This document shows, one piece after another, positions 48,901 through 60,400 of a stretch of 64,000 nucleotides of DNA. A program made the position numbers and the translations under genes. The stretch's first letter is position 1, and every line of letters starts with the position of its first letter. The notes beneath the pieces are model-generated. The model saw nothing but the letters and a program-made list of their open reading frames with translations, had not been told where the DNA came from and searched no databases. This DNA is from Siderastrea radians (taxonomy: Eukaryota > Cnidaria > Anthozoa > Scleractinia > Rhizangiidae): NCBI GenBank assembly GCA_964017195.1, contig OZ024890.1, positions 23,745,201 to 23,809,200 on the forward strand, read 5' to 3'.

Positions 48901-51900
48901 GTACTGTTGCCTACAAGTGTATGCACTTACATTTTAAGTTATGTCCCAACATATCCTTTTTGTCGTGATTATTTGTGATGATTGTACACGCGTGCACTCA
49001 TTATGGGTTCTTTTTGTGCAGTCCAGCAATGTAAACCCAACTTTATTTTATTTTGGATGCTAAACATAAAGCAAATGCATCTACATAAACCACTTTCCTT
49101 AGACCTTAAAGATTTAGTTCAGTGCAATACACATGACTCTTGTATTATACAGTTTGTAATTTAGCTTCACCTATTGGATGTTAAGGGTTCAGCTAAAAGT
49201 GAGCCAAAAATACATGTTTCTTCATACACGTAAACCAGGGGTCTTCAGTAGGCTCTAACAGAATTTTGTGTTATTTTAATGCCATAATGCTTTCTATGAA
49301 ATTACACATCATGGATTTACTGTATGAGTGCGTGTTTTTTAAGTCCCAGGGCAGACATGCCAGGTAACTGTTGCACTACATAGTGCATCTGCTTTACACA
49401 ATTCTCCTTCCTTGATTAGCTAATTTGTATGAAATGTCTTGCTAACACTCGTTTATTGTAAAGAAGCCCAAAGCAGTGGTGACTCTTACCACTCACATTT
49501 TGAGAATATGAAATGTCAACTGAAAACTCTTATTATTTTATCCCAAAAGGGTGAAAAACTTTCCTTTAATCACCACTTGAATTACTCCATCAATTAGCAA
49601 AAACTCTTTCTTTCTCCTTGGATCAAAAGGAATGCTAATATCATGCTCTTTGTGTATAGTGTAACACTGTCCACTTGGACTAGTACTAAAAACTGGACAA
49701 ACTTGGCCAAGCACTCTTGAAACACAAGCTACCACGAAACCTTTGTTCAGAGGGCAACAATAAAGCGGTAATATTGATGCAAAGGGGTGTTAAACGAAGG
49801 ATAAAAAAAAGTGTTGTTAGAAACTGAACGAGTCCCACAACAAATACGTAAAACAGATAACTCCACAAAATAAACTGTATTTAAAGGAATGGAAATAATC
49901 AATCTAAGAATCCCATTATGTAAAAAATATGTGAGTAGCATTTCACGTCAAGTTATTGTTTTATCACTGTAAACAAAAAGCCGTCATCTGTTTATATGTT
50001 GTGTACCTATTTTTGTGCATGTACGTGACATTAAGGATCAGTGTGTAAGCTCAACACCTGCTTCAGTCATTTATTGATACACTAACTACAGTGGGTACCT
50101 GATAGTTGTTCTGTAAAACCTGCCGTTTTTAAAAGCATTGAATATTTACCTTTATAAGTAGTTAATTCTCAGGAATGCCATTTAATTGTCACACAGCATG
50201 ATCACAGAAGACAATTTCCTATTTTATTGTAGGAGACTGTTTCAAATTTAAGGTTGGGAAACTGTTTGTTTGTGTGTCTGTTGCAGTAAGTTCTAAGCGT
50301 AATTTATCTTGTCAGATTGTCTGTCCATTAGGCTGTAGGTTACACAGGGAAATTTGATTGGGTTGCTATATTTAACAAAAAATAAATTTTAGGCTACTAT
50401 TTAAAATATTTCGTCACTTCCCTGTCTTTGACTATTTTAATTTTGCCTCCAGTAATTTATTTTCCAGTTTCATTTTCTTAACCAAAATGACCATGATGCT
50501 TTGTTATTAATGTAGGCTTGAATATTCACCTTTTATTGTCTTGTACACAGCTCACGAAAATTAATGCTGCATCCTTAACGCTAATGTACTAACAGAAAAG
50601 TATGTATTGTAAGCCAACAGCGGTTAATGTAAGCTAGGAACAGTTTCAAGGTCATCTCTGCTTACCCCACCCTTTCACTCCTGTTATGAATGCCCATTCT
50701 TTCAAGAGTATGTAATTATTGGCTGAGGGAAGAAACAGGTTGGGAAATGTTTGGGGCAGGGTATGACATAATGATCAGGGACGTCCTAGGTGCATGTGGC
50801 TTCACTGGGGGCCATTCAGTTATTAAGTTTTTATCATAATTATCAATTCTAATCTGCTTATAGGTGATTCAGATTATGTCAGCCATCTATGGCTTTCCAT
50901 AGTCAGAATTGCTTTTAGTGTTGTTCTCTGTCATTAGTCATTTTGAAGTCAAAATTTAGGTGATTGTTACTTGTGAGAAAATGATCTAAATCTCATCTGC
51001 ACGAGGCTATGTAACGTTTTCGGGCTCCGTTTGCACTTATACATTCTACGTATGGCACTTTCGTGGGGATATAACAAATGGCTTTGCTTTGAAAGCACAG
51101 GTGGGGCTGTAAGGTGTAATGACATTAATAAAAAACATTAACCTATACGAAAAGGTTTGGTCAGTGACGCTATTTTCCCTTACTTTAAGTCGTTTAATTT
51201 TTTTCTGGTTTATTGAGAAGTTCCTTAATGGATACCACAGTCTAAACCACTGTAAAGTGGAGCTAGTGAAACTAGGAGGTGGTCTGGTAAAGTGAAAGAC
51301 AGTGTCACAGTTTCAGACTACTTACCTTCAAGTAAAGACAGCAATAACTTGTCTGTGCAGAAAGTACTTTGCAAGGGAAAAATTGTCTTTATTTATGTTT
51401 TTTTTTAGATATACCGTTAATTACTTTTAATTCCTTCTATTGTAATGTGATAATTTTAATTTATTTATGAAGATTATTCGTCATTATTGTGTTACAAAAC
51501 ATTGTAAAATTATCTTCTGACCTTGATTTCATTTCCGGCAACTTAATTCTCTACCTGCATATTTGTATATGCATGGAAGTCATACTGGCCAGTGAAAAAA
51601 ATATAGCTGCCTTAAATAGTTATCAAATGAATAACATTGGTGTTTATTTATTTACGTTTCATGTGCCTTTTCACTCGCACACAGAAGGTTATGTGGTGAT
51701 CCACTATTTATTTACTTATTTATGTGATCCACTATTTATTTACTTATTTATTTAGCTTCGCCAGGTACAACACGAACAGAAAAAAAACAGACAGTTAAGA
51801 ACAAAGAGAGCAAATAATGGCTTGGAGCCGCTACAGCATAGACCAATTACAGTGGTTCGCTCACACCTAAAAAAACAAAGTGTTCACAACACTTTGTCAG

Positions 51901-54900
51901 TATTCCTCTTTACAAGACAACTAGCTGTAAACATTTAAACCCTACCCGTCCAAGGCATGATTCAGTTGACAACAAGAATCTTTACAGCTTTTCCTTAGTT
52001 GCTGTCAGTTTTTCTGGATTGTGCAATCGTCTTTATTATGTCTAAAATAATCTGTTACTAAATGTTGTATGTGTAACCTTCAGTTTAAACAGTGTTCCTT
52101 TAAATTGATTTAATAATACCTGCGGCTGTCCAATACAATTCAGTTAACTACCAGAAACCTTGCAGCTTTTCCTAAGTTGCTGTCACCTTTACTTGATTGG
52201 GAATTTTCTTTGTAATGTATAAATAAATCTTGCATTATCCTTGTAATGCCACTAGATGTTGTATGTGTAACATTCAATTAATCAAATGTTATAATTACTT
52301 TTGATTTGATGATACACTGCACGTTTACTGTAACAGATTATTGTAGTTGCTTGTCATCTTCATGTATAGGTAACTTTGCCTTGCACGCATTCATGTTTAA
52401 GTGTGCAGTTTTGTGAAACTGTATTCGAAGGGTGTAAAATGTCTTTATGATTAACGTTGCATTCATTATTTGTCAAAGTGAACTGTAAAGCAATATTGCT
52501 GCTTCAAAAGAATGGAGCCTTTTCTGATCTTCTTTTATTTGTAAGGTATCATATGTTAAGAGGTAGTTATCTGCCTTCCCCCTCTCACAATTTACACAGT
52601 TATTACCCTAAACCTTTCAATTGGTTACATATACATAACACCACTGTCATTTAATTAGGAGATATTTGATATTTCCATGTTCAAACATTAACCTTGCTGG
52701 CAGCAAATGTTGTCGAGGACCTTAATCACAAAATTGGAAATTACTTGTGGTTTGTTTTGATTCATGTTTCAACTTCAAAACTATTTTGTCTCCACACAGA
52801 GCATAGAAACATGCCTCTCGATGATGCTATGAGACTTGTTGGACAAAATTTTGATAAATACATGCAAGATCTACGTGAACGAGCTAAATCTAGCAGTACG
52901 CAAGAAAAAAGCGACACAAAGACGACAGCCCCTAAAGATGAAGGGTCAGATGTATCCTCACTTTTGAGTAAGGCAGCTACCGGTGCAGACCTATCCGCAG
53001 ATCAGCTAACAAAGCTGATTGACAGCTTGTCTAAACGTCAACAGGAGCTCATGGGAAGTTCGGCGGCAACAGCCAACGGTAAAGGAGGTAATAACGCAGC
53101 ACAATGATGCTTTTCTGCCGTACAAGATTTGGCAATGCATTCTCGTCTTTGATTTAGGTGTATCGAAGCGCAAAGTGGTTGTCATCACGAGTACGAGTGT
53201 ATAACTCCGAGATCTGTGATGTGCGTAATGTGTTCCCTTTTTTGGGGGCAAAACATCACCAAAACTCTCAAGGTGTTTGCAAAGTCTACAAAGTATTGGA
53301 GGGTTCATTGTTCCCCAAAAAATTGCAAAGCCATCTGCTCTCTGAAAAATTCATTGACCTTACAATAGAATTTTATATAGGCCATGTTTTGGACGAAAAT
53401 CGTATGGACCTATCAACATCTAACTGTAACTGTTTCCTAATTCTCGAATTCATTTCAAATTTTTTTCTTGATTGTAAACTTCTCTTCTATTTTTGGCAAA
53501 AATCAAACGTGGCTAAAAAAAAAGGTTTAAACGTGTTCTTCATCACTCAATCCTTGGAAAAATACTGGTTAGTTAAATGGTATTCATAAGAAATATCACA
53601 TTGTACTAGAAAATTACACGGCAAATTTGCAAACGTCACATATCGCCAAAGTTCAACAACGATAGGAATGAACTTAGATCACGGTAAACGTGCATTTTTT
53701 CACTGGAACAGAGTGGTAAAATGTTCCGAAACCTCAAAACCACCTGAAGTTATTGCTATGGGAAGGGAAGTATAAGCTCATTCCATACAAGGGTATCTTG
53801 TTTTCCAGTGTTCTATACTCTGAAGCAAGTAGAGCAACGCACGGAAGGGTTACAGAAAATGGATAAATTAAATCTTTATATGTCCGTACCTTCGGCACCT
53901 TTTGTACGAACATTAATCAAGCGCCATTATTTAAGAAAATTTCCTCTTGTGACTTTTGTAAAGGTATGCCATTTTGGCAAGCTTTTCTAACGCTTTCTTA
54001 TGATTCATTATTTACATTGGTGTGATTAAGCAGTGGGTATTCAGTTCTGTCCAAACAGAAACGGTAAAAACCAGGCCCCAGTTGTTCAAAAGTTGGATAG
54101 CGCTATCCACCGGATAAATCACTATCCAGTGGATAAGTGTTAGGGGAACCAATTGCATTATCCACTGGATAGAGATTTATCCGGTGGATAGCGCTATCCA
54201 ACTTTTGAACAACTGGGACCAGATGTATAAGAACTTGCATTATTCCAATCCAGCTTAGAAGGCTCCTATATTTTCAGAAGTGTAATAAGAAACATGGCAG
54301 CTGTTCCTCTCTTAATAGGTTCTTTTTCAGGGATAAAGCAGCTTGTCGCTGGTCACAAAAGTAATTTAGTATGGGATGTGGTCCTTGTTTTTTTATAAAC
54401 GTTCCTGCTATGCCTTTTCTAGGTCATGAAACTGCAGTATACTTCGGTGTACTGCAGTGATCCATCTACCTGCGCGTCCCGCGTTTCCGATGTAGTACTA
54501 TTAACAAATATACCGTTGGAGCTCTGTACTGTGTATTGAAACCGTAGAAACCCAACTGACATGGAATTTATACTGTAGATGTAAAACACTCCAGGTCATT
54601 TTAGTCAGATAAAGCCTGTATTGGTTAACAATTTAATCAACCTTTCAACAGGTTACTGTATATCGGAACTTACACTGCCAAATTTCGGCCTGTAGGTATG
54701 ACATCCACTGCCTTGAAATTCCGATAATAACCCACCCCCCCGAAAATAAGCCCTCCAGAATATAAGCCCCCCAAATCTCAACTGCACAAAGCCCTTCAAT
54801 TATAAGCCCCCCCCCCCCCCCCCCGAATGTAATCCCATGGGCTTATATTAAGTACGATTACGGCATGATATCCGACGACACAAACTACCGTATTATTCTA

Positions 54901-57445
54901 TCTACGTAAATAGCAATCTGAGCACTGTACGCACAACAACAACGGGCGTATTAACCACAACAGGGTGCCATACAAAAACAATCAAGCAAATTGCGTTGTA
55001 TCAAACGAGCCTATTAAAAAGTTCGATCGTACGATCACTGTTTTTGTCGTATTGCAGTCCTTATACTGTGCTTGTATTTCTTGGGAGCATGCAAATAGAA
55101 TTTACAAGGAAGTTCAATTCCTCCACCTTGCACCCACATTCCCCCTGTTGTAGCATTTTCAGACGCAAAATCCCTCCCAAATATAAGCTGAACCATTTTT
55201 GGAGGGCAAGACTCCTCCCCCCCTCCCCCCCTCCCCCCACGCCGCACCTTCGAAGATAAGCCCACCAAAACAGCCCTTCGGGACAAACATAAGAGCAGGT
55301 CCTCTTATCGGAATTTTGCTGTATGTTCTTATACACGGGTTTTTACTGTGGTATAAAATTGTAGGGAAGTGTAAAAATAGAAATCGAAGGAATGTATTTG
55401 TATACCGTTAATTGTATGAAACATTCCTATTACAAAAACAAAACCAAAAATATTAGGGGCAATTATTTACTGACTAATCTTAATCTTAAGTTACCCAAAT
55501 TACATCTAGTGGGAGAAATGTGTTGAAATATGGGACAGAGATTTTAGAAATATTGCCCAAGACAAGCAAAAATGAATTTTTTTCCCAAATTGGAAATTCG
55601 AGTTACAAGAAACGTCTTGCACAATTGCAACGAAAGTTGTTTCTCTGAAGTAGTTTGATTTGATCGCAGTGAATTACAGCAAAAAAGGTTAATGCTTACA
55701 TTACCTATTTGCGTCTCATTTCAGTCATGATCTTTGCCATAATTAGTCTTTTCATTTTGTTATTGTTCATCATGGTTCCATTTGCACCCACTTTCTTGTC
55801 AGGCGTAACAGCTAGTCAATCCAGCCAACCAGCTGTGGATCCCCAGTCCATTGCCAAGCAACAAGCTGACCTACAAGCAAAAATTTTAAGCATTTTGAAT
55901 CCTGGCGGAGGAGCTAAAACAGGCAGTACCTTGAACACCAGTAGTGTAACATCTCAACAAACTGTTTTTCCAAGTCAGAATACAGGTGCTGCCACAGCAC
56001 CAGCTGTTCAAACAGCAGCAAAACCAGCAACATTGAGCACTACCGTAAAACCAATATTTCCACTGTATCCAGCCCAGCAAAAACCAACTGCAACCTCGGC
56101 TGGTACTGCGGTATCAACAGCCAGAGCCGCGGTGGGTGCTACAGCAGCAAAGCCCTCCGCTACAGCAAATCAAGTTGGAAAGCCATATCAGTCGGCCTCA
56201 CCGTATGGTAACACAGCTGCATCAAGTTCTTATGGTGTGGCTTCTATGGCAGGGAAACAAGCAACAGCATATCAGACCACCAAGCCAGTAGCCACTGTGG
56301 GCTCGAACCAAGCTGCTGCATCCAAAACTGTCTACGGCTCTCAGTTAACTGCTGTCACTGCCTCTCACGTCTACTCTGTAGGAAATCAAGGTGTACAGAG
56401 TCAAAAAACATCTGCCACCTCTGCTTCAATTCCTGTTGTTTCGAAATTCATTACTGCTGGGCAAGCCATAACAGTTGGAGGGCAGAGACCTGCTGTCAAT
56501 TCCACTCAACCTGTAGCAGCACCTACTAGTGGTCCAAGACCTGTCTCCAGTGTGACTGGAGGCCAGTTAAGAGCCCAATCGCCCGCAGGAAGAGGTCTTC
56601 TAGGAGCTGCCCCTACAGGTACACCTAGGGTGCCCACTTCATCTGCAGCTGTGAGGACACCATCACAGTCAGGTACTCCAGGTGTTCGTATGTTGGCACC
56701 CAGAGGTCCTTCACCAGTTGGCAGAGGTGCAGTGAGGACTCCTTCCCCTGCTGGCATGCAAGGACAGACTATTCCCTCCCGAGGTGGAGCAATCTCAGTT
56801 CGTGGTGGAGGAACCCCTGTTCGTGGTGGAGTTGCTGGTGCTGGTAGAGCAGTTGGACCTGGTGCTGCTGGTCGTGGTAGTGTTGCCCCTCAGACCACTT
56901 CCTCAATGAGGGGTGGCCTCACACATCCAGGTGTTCCCACAACAGTTACAGCATCAGCTGCTTCTGGTACTCCAGTAGCCCGTGGTGCCCCAGCCCCTCG
57001 TGGTACTCCAGTAGCTCGTGGTGCCCCAGTCTCCCGTGGTGCCCCAGTCTCCCGTGGTGCCCCAGCCTCCCGTGGTGCTCCAGCCCCTCGTGGTGCTCCA
57101 GCCCCTCGTGGTGGCCCAGCCCCTCGTGGTGGTCCAGCCCCTCGTGGTGGTCCAGCCCCTCGTGGTGGCCCTGCCCCTCGTGGTGGCCCTGCCCCTCGTG
57201 GTGGCCCTGCCCCTCGTGGTGCACCGGCTCCTCGTGGTACACCAGCTCCTCGTGGTGCTTCTCTTACTGGTAGTTCTCCCTACATGTCTGCTCGTGGTGG
57301 TCCTCCAACCCGAGGTGCTCCCATTCGTGCAGTGACTCCAGGAGGGTTTACAAATCGTGGTGCCCCAAGGGGTAGCCCAATGATGCGTGGAGTTCCTGTA
57401 GTCCGTGGGGGTCGTGGAAATTATGGTGGACGTGGTAGATATTAG
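39610..57445 (+). CDS. NCOA5: NCOA5-like RNA-binding coactivator, five coding exons, long RGG tail
   Basis: Nuclear receptor coactivator 5-like protein; family members are nuclear and act in transcription and RNA processing. Coding exons are 39610-39943, 41491-42094, 43267-43463, 52800-53087 and 55803-57445. They sum to 3,066 nt, so 1,021 residues plus stop, with every junction in phase. In order: RRM (RNP2 VFIGNL at 50-55, RNP1 NYGFVQFE at 82-89), an Arg/Asp/Pro-rich stretch (about 115-300), an anticodon-binding-like domain typical of NCOA5 (CVIVVMNKQQRGYAEMVERR to about residue 420), a short helical segment, an Ala/Ser/Thr/Pro-rich region (475 to about 860), PRGGPA repeats and a C-terminal GGRGNYGGRGRY. 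Human NCOA5 is about 580 residues, so the tail is extra. Skipping the last intron would end translation at 53107 (480 residues). No canonical LxxLL was seen. Confidence 0.88.
41491..42094 (+). CDS. NCOA5: NCOA5-like exon 2: Arg/Asp-rich region
   Basis: Acceptor TTCTTACAG|. Junction gives VDVNLAGERRKQK. Low-complexity RD/RE/PPP sequence with a RGRSPSPPPP segment (possible phosphorylation site), then the first strand of the next domain (DCVIVVMNKQQ). Donor AAAG|GTTAGT. Confidence 0.88.
42215..42453. mobile_element. MITE with GGGGCCC...AACTCCCGATAAC ends
   Basis: Left end GGGGCCCGTTTCTTGAAACT; the right end on the opposite strand reads GGGGCCCAATTCTTGAAACT. Both continue CCCGATAACTTTCC. 239 bp, in NCOA5-like intron 2. 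Confidence 0.8.
43267..43463 (+). CDS. NCOA5: NCOA5-like exon 3: anticodon-binding-like domain core
   Basis: Acceptor TTTCACCAG|. Reads RGYAEMVERRLKALGLVVEL through VLYAIVITSQHEIHRSVTV to HGTPQ. The alternating beta/alpha pattern matches the class II aminoacyl-tRNA synthetase anticodon-binding fold known in NCOA5. Donor CAAG|GTAAAG. Confidence 0.88.
44134..44192. repeat. (TA)n microsatellite
   Basis: AT dinucleotide run with interruptions in NCOA5-like intron 3. Confidence 0.8.
44372..44686 (-). CDS. Unidentified small protein or 3' exon in intron 3
   Basis: Minus-strand frame beginning near MDRMTFCQIVCLQLQ and ending LRKLNAFGFQK at the stop codon. An AATAAA occurs on the same strand about 14 nt after the stop, in the right place for a poly(A) signal. 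No known domain; Cys- and hydrophobic-rich. It may be the 3' exon of a nested antisense gene, or a repeat-derived frame. Start undecided. Confidence 0.25.
46118..47620 (-). mobile_element. Penelope-like retroelement, degenerate
   Basis: On the minus strand I see reverse-transcriptase pieces, then a GIY-YIG endonuclease. RT: VMVSFDVESLF (47355-47543), AAMGSPVSAVIANLCMEEFE (47090-47410) and the catalytic YVDD at 47078-47089. Endonuclease: VYIGETGRAMKERIKEH and SEHANKTGH (46416-46916), continuing in another frame at 46196-46525. RT followed by GIY-YIG is diagnostic of Penelope-like elements. A TGA precedes YVDD and frames shift at least twice, so it is dead. About 80-bp copies of one sequence flank it in inverted orientation (46118-46200 and 47541-47620), as is common for Penelope pseudo-LTRs. 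The 5' part is missing. Confidence 0.85.
47550..47605 (+). ncRNA. Hammerhead-ribozyme-like core in the Penelope terminal repeat
   Basis: CTGATGA (47557-47563), a stem II with GACT/AGTC and GCA/TGC pairing, then GAAAC (47584-47588) followed by GTC. This is the conserved hammerhead core, and minimal hammerheads are known in Penelope-like elements. Stem III is almost absent in the monomer, as expected for forms acting as dimers. The inverted copy at 46118-46200 has CTGATGG and AAAAC, so its core is mutated. No activity is implied. Confidence 0.55.
47783..48473. mobile_element. TIR element rich in ATCGAT palindromes
   Basis: Flanked by 7-bp CTAAATG duplications (47776-47782 and 48474-48480). Ends CCCGACGTGGGCAATC and, on the opposite strand, CCTGACGTGGGCAATC. 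Both subterminal regions are crowded with ATCGATAAAA/TTTTATCGAT. 691 bp, no transposase. In NCOA5-like intron 3. Confidence 0.75.
48481..51954. other. NCOA5-like intron 3, remainder
   Basis: AT-rich intron sequence. Short frames only; no exon or repeat end recognised apart from a small TATTTATTTACTT duplication at about 51700-51755. Confidence 0.5.
51955..52310 (+). repeat. Imperfect tandem duplication, unit about 180 bp
   Basis: 51955-52115 and 52132-52310 share TGCAGCTTTTCCTAAGTTGC-like and GATGTTGTATGTGTAAC-like blocks in the same order. In NCOA5-like intron 3. Confidence 0.6.
52800..53087 (+). CDS. NCOA5: NCOA5-like exon 4
   Basis: Acceptor TCCACACAG|. Junction gives QEHRNMPLDDAMRLVGQNFD. 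A Lys/Ser/Thr-rich linker follows, then a helix (ADQLTKLIDSLSKRQQELM). Donor GGAG|GTAATA; if it is not used, six further codons lead to a TGA at 53105-53107. Confidence 0.85.
54074..54220. mobile_element. Near-palindromic MITE
   Basis: About 60-bp arms with GTTGTTCAAAAGTTGGATAG at the left and its reverse complement at the right, plus internal TATCC(A/G)(C/G)(C/T)GGATA palindromes. 147 bp, in NCOA5-like intron 4. Would form a long hairpin. Confidence 0.8.
54716..55316. mobile_element. C-rich TIR element with ATAAGCCC motifs
   Basis: AAATTCCGATAA at 54716-54727 and its reverse complement at 55305-55316. The interior has repeated ATAAGCCC and poly-C runs (54806-54825, 55215-55240). About 600 bp, in NCOA5-like intron 4. 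Confidence 0.65.
55803..57445 (+). CDS. NCOA5: NCOA5-like exon 5: low-complexity and RGG-repeat tail
   Basis: Acceptor TTCTTGTCAG|, phase-1 join giving GGVTASQSSQ. After a helical segment (QSIAKQQADLQAKILSIL) the exon is Ala/Ser/Thr/Gly/Pro-rich, then has about fifteen 18-bp units coding PRGAPA/PRGGPA (about 56975-57250) and ends GGRGNYGGRGRY. RGG/PRG tracts are typical of RNA-binding, arginine-methylated proteins. AATAAA follows the stop by three bases. Confidence 0.82.
56975..57250 (+). repeat. 18-bp coding repeat (PRGGPA)n
   Basis: Tandem units close to CCCCTCGTGGTGGTCCAG inside NCOA5-like exon 5. Confidence 0.9.
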
Positions 57446-57448
57446 TGA

Positions 57449-57454
57449 AATAAA
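57449..57454 (+). terminator. Poly(A) signal after the NCOA5-like stop
   Basis: AATAAA begins three bases after the TAG at 57443-57445, which would give a very short 3' UTR; a further downstream signal may be used instead. Confidence 0.5.
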
Positions 57455-60400
57455 GATATCATAAACGTCAATCTTTTTATTGCAGTAATGTGCTCTTGGT
57501 ATTGGACGGACACCATTTTTCAGATTATTAATGTGTTGCTGTCAGGACTGTGAAGAGTTTTGAAGCATTCCTAAAATGTCCAAAGCATGCTATTTTTTAT
57601 CATGTCGTTTTATTGTGATGTTATGCTCTCTTGACCATTCACTGTGAGCCTTGACAGTTGTGTGTGAAATTTTACTTGTAATTTTAAATTGCCTTTATCA
57701 TTTTCTCGTGGATAGTGCTTTGGCTTTGTTACATTTCGGAAAAGCATTCGCAGAATGTATTTTAGGAGAGAAAGAAAGTGTCACCATAGTGCATTGTTTT
57801 TAAGCGTTTGCCTTGTTTCCTGTAGCAATTAAACTTTAAATGATAATGTTGCCAATGCTGTTTACGTGATTCCTTTCTCGTCGGCGGTACGCAGCTCTTA
57901 CAAGGTCTTCTCTGATTTGCTGAGAAAACAATAGAACAAACAAGAAAACAATGGACCCTAGCTGTGAAAACAATAGAGCTGCGTGATACCAAGGTCCACT
58001 GAAATTAGAGGTTGTAATGTGCTGCGTGGTATGGGTTCTCGTCATTTGGTGTTGCCTTACTGTACCGTAAATGATATTTGAACGCCCACTCTTTAATACA
58101 CACCCACCCTTCAAACAGACATGTCATATCTAGCACACACACCTTTCTAAAAGAAGCACAAAATAGTCGAGTCAAATCAATCTGCCTGCACCGAACAGCG
58201 AAAAAAAAAGTAGTGAAAACGAAAGTTGAAACTTTGCCACGTCATTACAGGTTTGAAGACTTCGCCTTGTTTTAATACAAGTGCTTATAGTAAACGTATT
58301 GACGAGGCCAGTGAAATGAACGCAAAAGACGGTGGTTTTGGTTACTTTCTTTGACATCGTGATGTTTGCCACACTTAGCTTGCCTTTATAGGGAGTGAAA
58401 TGAACGCCTGTCTCTAACTCCACGTAACTAATAAACGCCCTTTTAGGACCTATAATATTGTATAAACTCGCCGGTCGTTTGAATCGATTCCCCTTACTCT
58501 CTCAAGCCCATTTAGTAAAAAAGGGCTTAATCTAGAAGGGCATCTGCTTAAGAGGTGTACTTGCAATTGAATTGTTTGCCCTTTTTTTGTCATTATTTTC
58601 ACCTACCTGGTTGTACTATTTTGTTATATTTTGAGTTGGTAACACAGTTATGCTATGCAAGGTTGTTCGAATTTTCAGTCAAAGTGAAACGATGATGTGT
58701 GGTCACTCAAATGAAAGCTGTTCACCCATGCTTTCCGGACATTTTGTAGAACGTTGACTCAGAAATAATAATTTGCCTTCAAATGATATCCTTTAAAATT
58801 GTATCCAGACGATGGGGCATTTTCTGTTTATGAAGCAGTTGAAGTTAACCGTCTCTCATGAGCGATGAGCTAACAGAAGAAACAAAGTGCTTTCTTACAA
58901 ACCTTTTTATGATTTCACAGCGGTCAGTATATTACGATCCCTTATGAGTCCATTGTTTTTTAACACTCGACTTAGGTTTTAGGTTGGAGGGTTGTAGAGA
59001 GCGTTTGGTGATCTAAGCACACATCAAAACGAGTGCTTGTTAATCGACAAAAATTCTCAGAACTTGCCTTTATTAAGATATAAATTCTTTAGGTTGACTT
59101 CTCACTGTTAAGTCATTTGTTCGTTCCGATAGAGATTGGATCCGTTCCGAGACCAACAAAAACAGTCTCTATAAACGGACCCAATTGATCCAGCTTTGTA
59201 GCGGTGTATATTGGCTACCAAATTATATTGATAACCAAAATATAGTTGTTAAGTTGCGACAGTGAGGAAGCCTTGGAAGAAGTAACTAAGTATGAGATAC
59301 AGCAAAGGCTTCCTCGTTGTAGCAAACACTGCGTACGGGTGCAAACAACCAACGCCATGTGCACATTCGGCAGATTCTCGTGCAGACTTGTCATTAGTCG
59401 ACTTCTTAAAGCGACGAAATTGCCAGCGACTGGATTTCACCATAAACGGAGAGTCCTGTTTCACGCAGGGTTTGTACTAATACATTGAAACGGATCCAGT
59501 GACTAAAGTAAACGGCGACAAAAGTAACGGTAAAGAGTTGGTGCTGATCCAAGGAAATTCAACTTAAAAAGCTTCTTTTCAGTAACAGCCAATATCTACT
59601 TCAGAATTCTCTTTTGAGCATGCCACAGGAATCCAAAGGCTTTGGGGAACGACAGTGTGGGAACAGATGCTGCCTTATGTAGCTCAGCGAGGGCTTCACA
59701 AAATGATTTTAGCTTGAACTTTAAAGAAAGCTAGGGTGAGCTCTCAACGCCTCTCGTCCATACTTAAACCCTAACGAATTTCGGTGTAGAATCAGAATTT
59801 CCACTGCATGCGCTGTTCGCAACACTTGTTAGGAGTAATTTGTTATTCTGTCCGGTTTAGCTCCTCTACATTTTCCTCGTTTAGCCGTGCATTCCTTTTC
59901 AAATCTCGTTTTACATTATTCGTACAGGTCGTGAATGGCTTCGTTGTTTCACCGTTGAGGGTTTTGTAAAAGCACTGAGCTTGTGTGCCTTCTCAACGAA
60001 GAGTTTACAACGAAAATCGGTAAAAAGTGGCCCAATGGACGAATAAACATTTCTAGTGAAGTAACAAGAGTCGTGACCGTCTTACAACTATGTAACGTGA
60101 AATAAAACAATTTTCGTTTCTCTGTATTCGTGTTTTTTATGCTGAATGAACTGATTACTGCCTTCCTGACCTTTACCTTCATTCACCCCATATAAACGTC
60201 TGTAGCGCAGCTTCCAACCCACACTAGAACTGTATAAGTGCTTCCACAACCCCTGCCTAAACTTTCTTTGACACCTTTCCCTTGAGCTTTGACATTTAAC
60301 CCTTATTTGTTTCTTTGACACCCTCCTTTGTCCTCAGTCCAACACGTAGTACTGCCCTTGTAACCTTCGGTCGATCTTTAACCTTTCACCTACATCTCAC

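Noticed and set aside
55709..55802. Hydrophobic start of the 578-codon frame (IFAIISLFILLLF) as a signal peptide for a separate secreted protein
   Set aside because: It is the pyrimidine-rich 3' end of intron 4; the acceptor at 55802 joins in phase with exon 4, giving a continuous NCOA5-like protein.
56946..57335. Alternative frames rich in His/Glu/Gly or Val/Pro over the exon 5 repeat
   Set aside because: Shadows of the PRGGPA coding repeat; the plus frame that joins in phase to exon 4 is the supported one.
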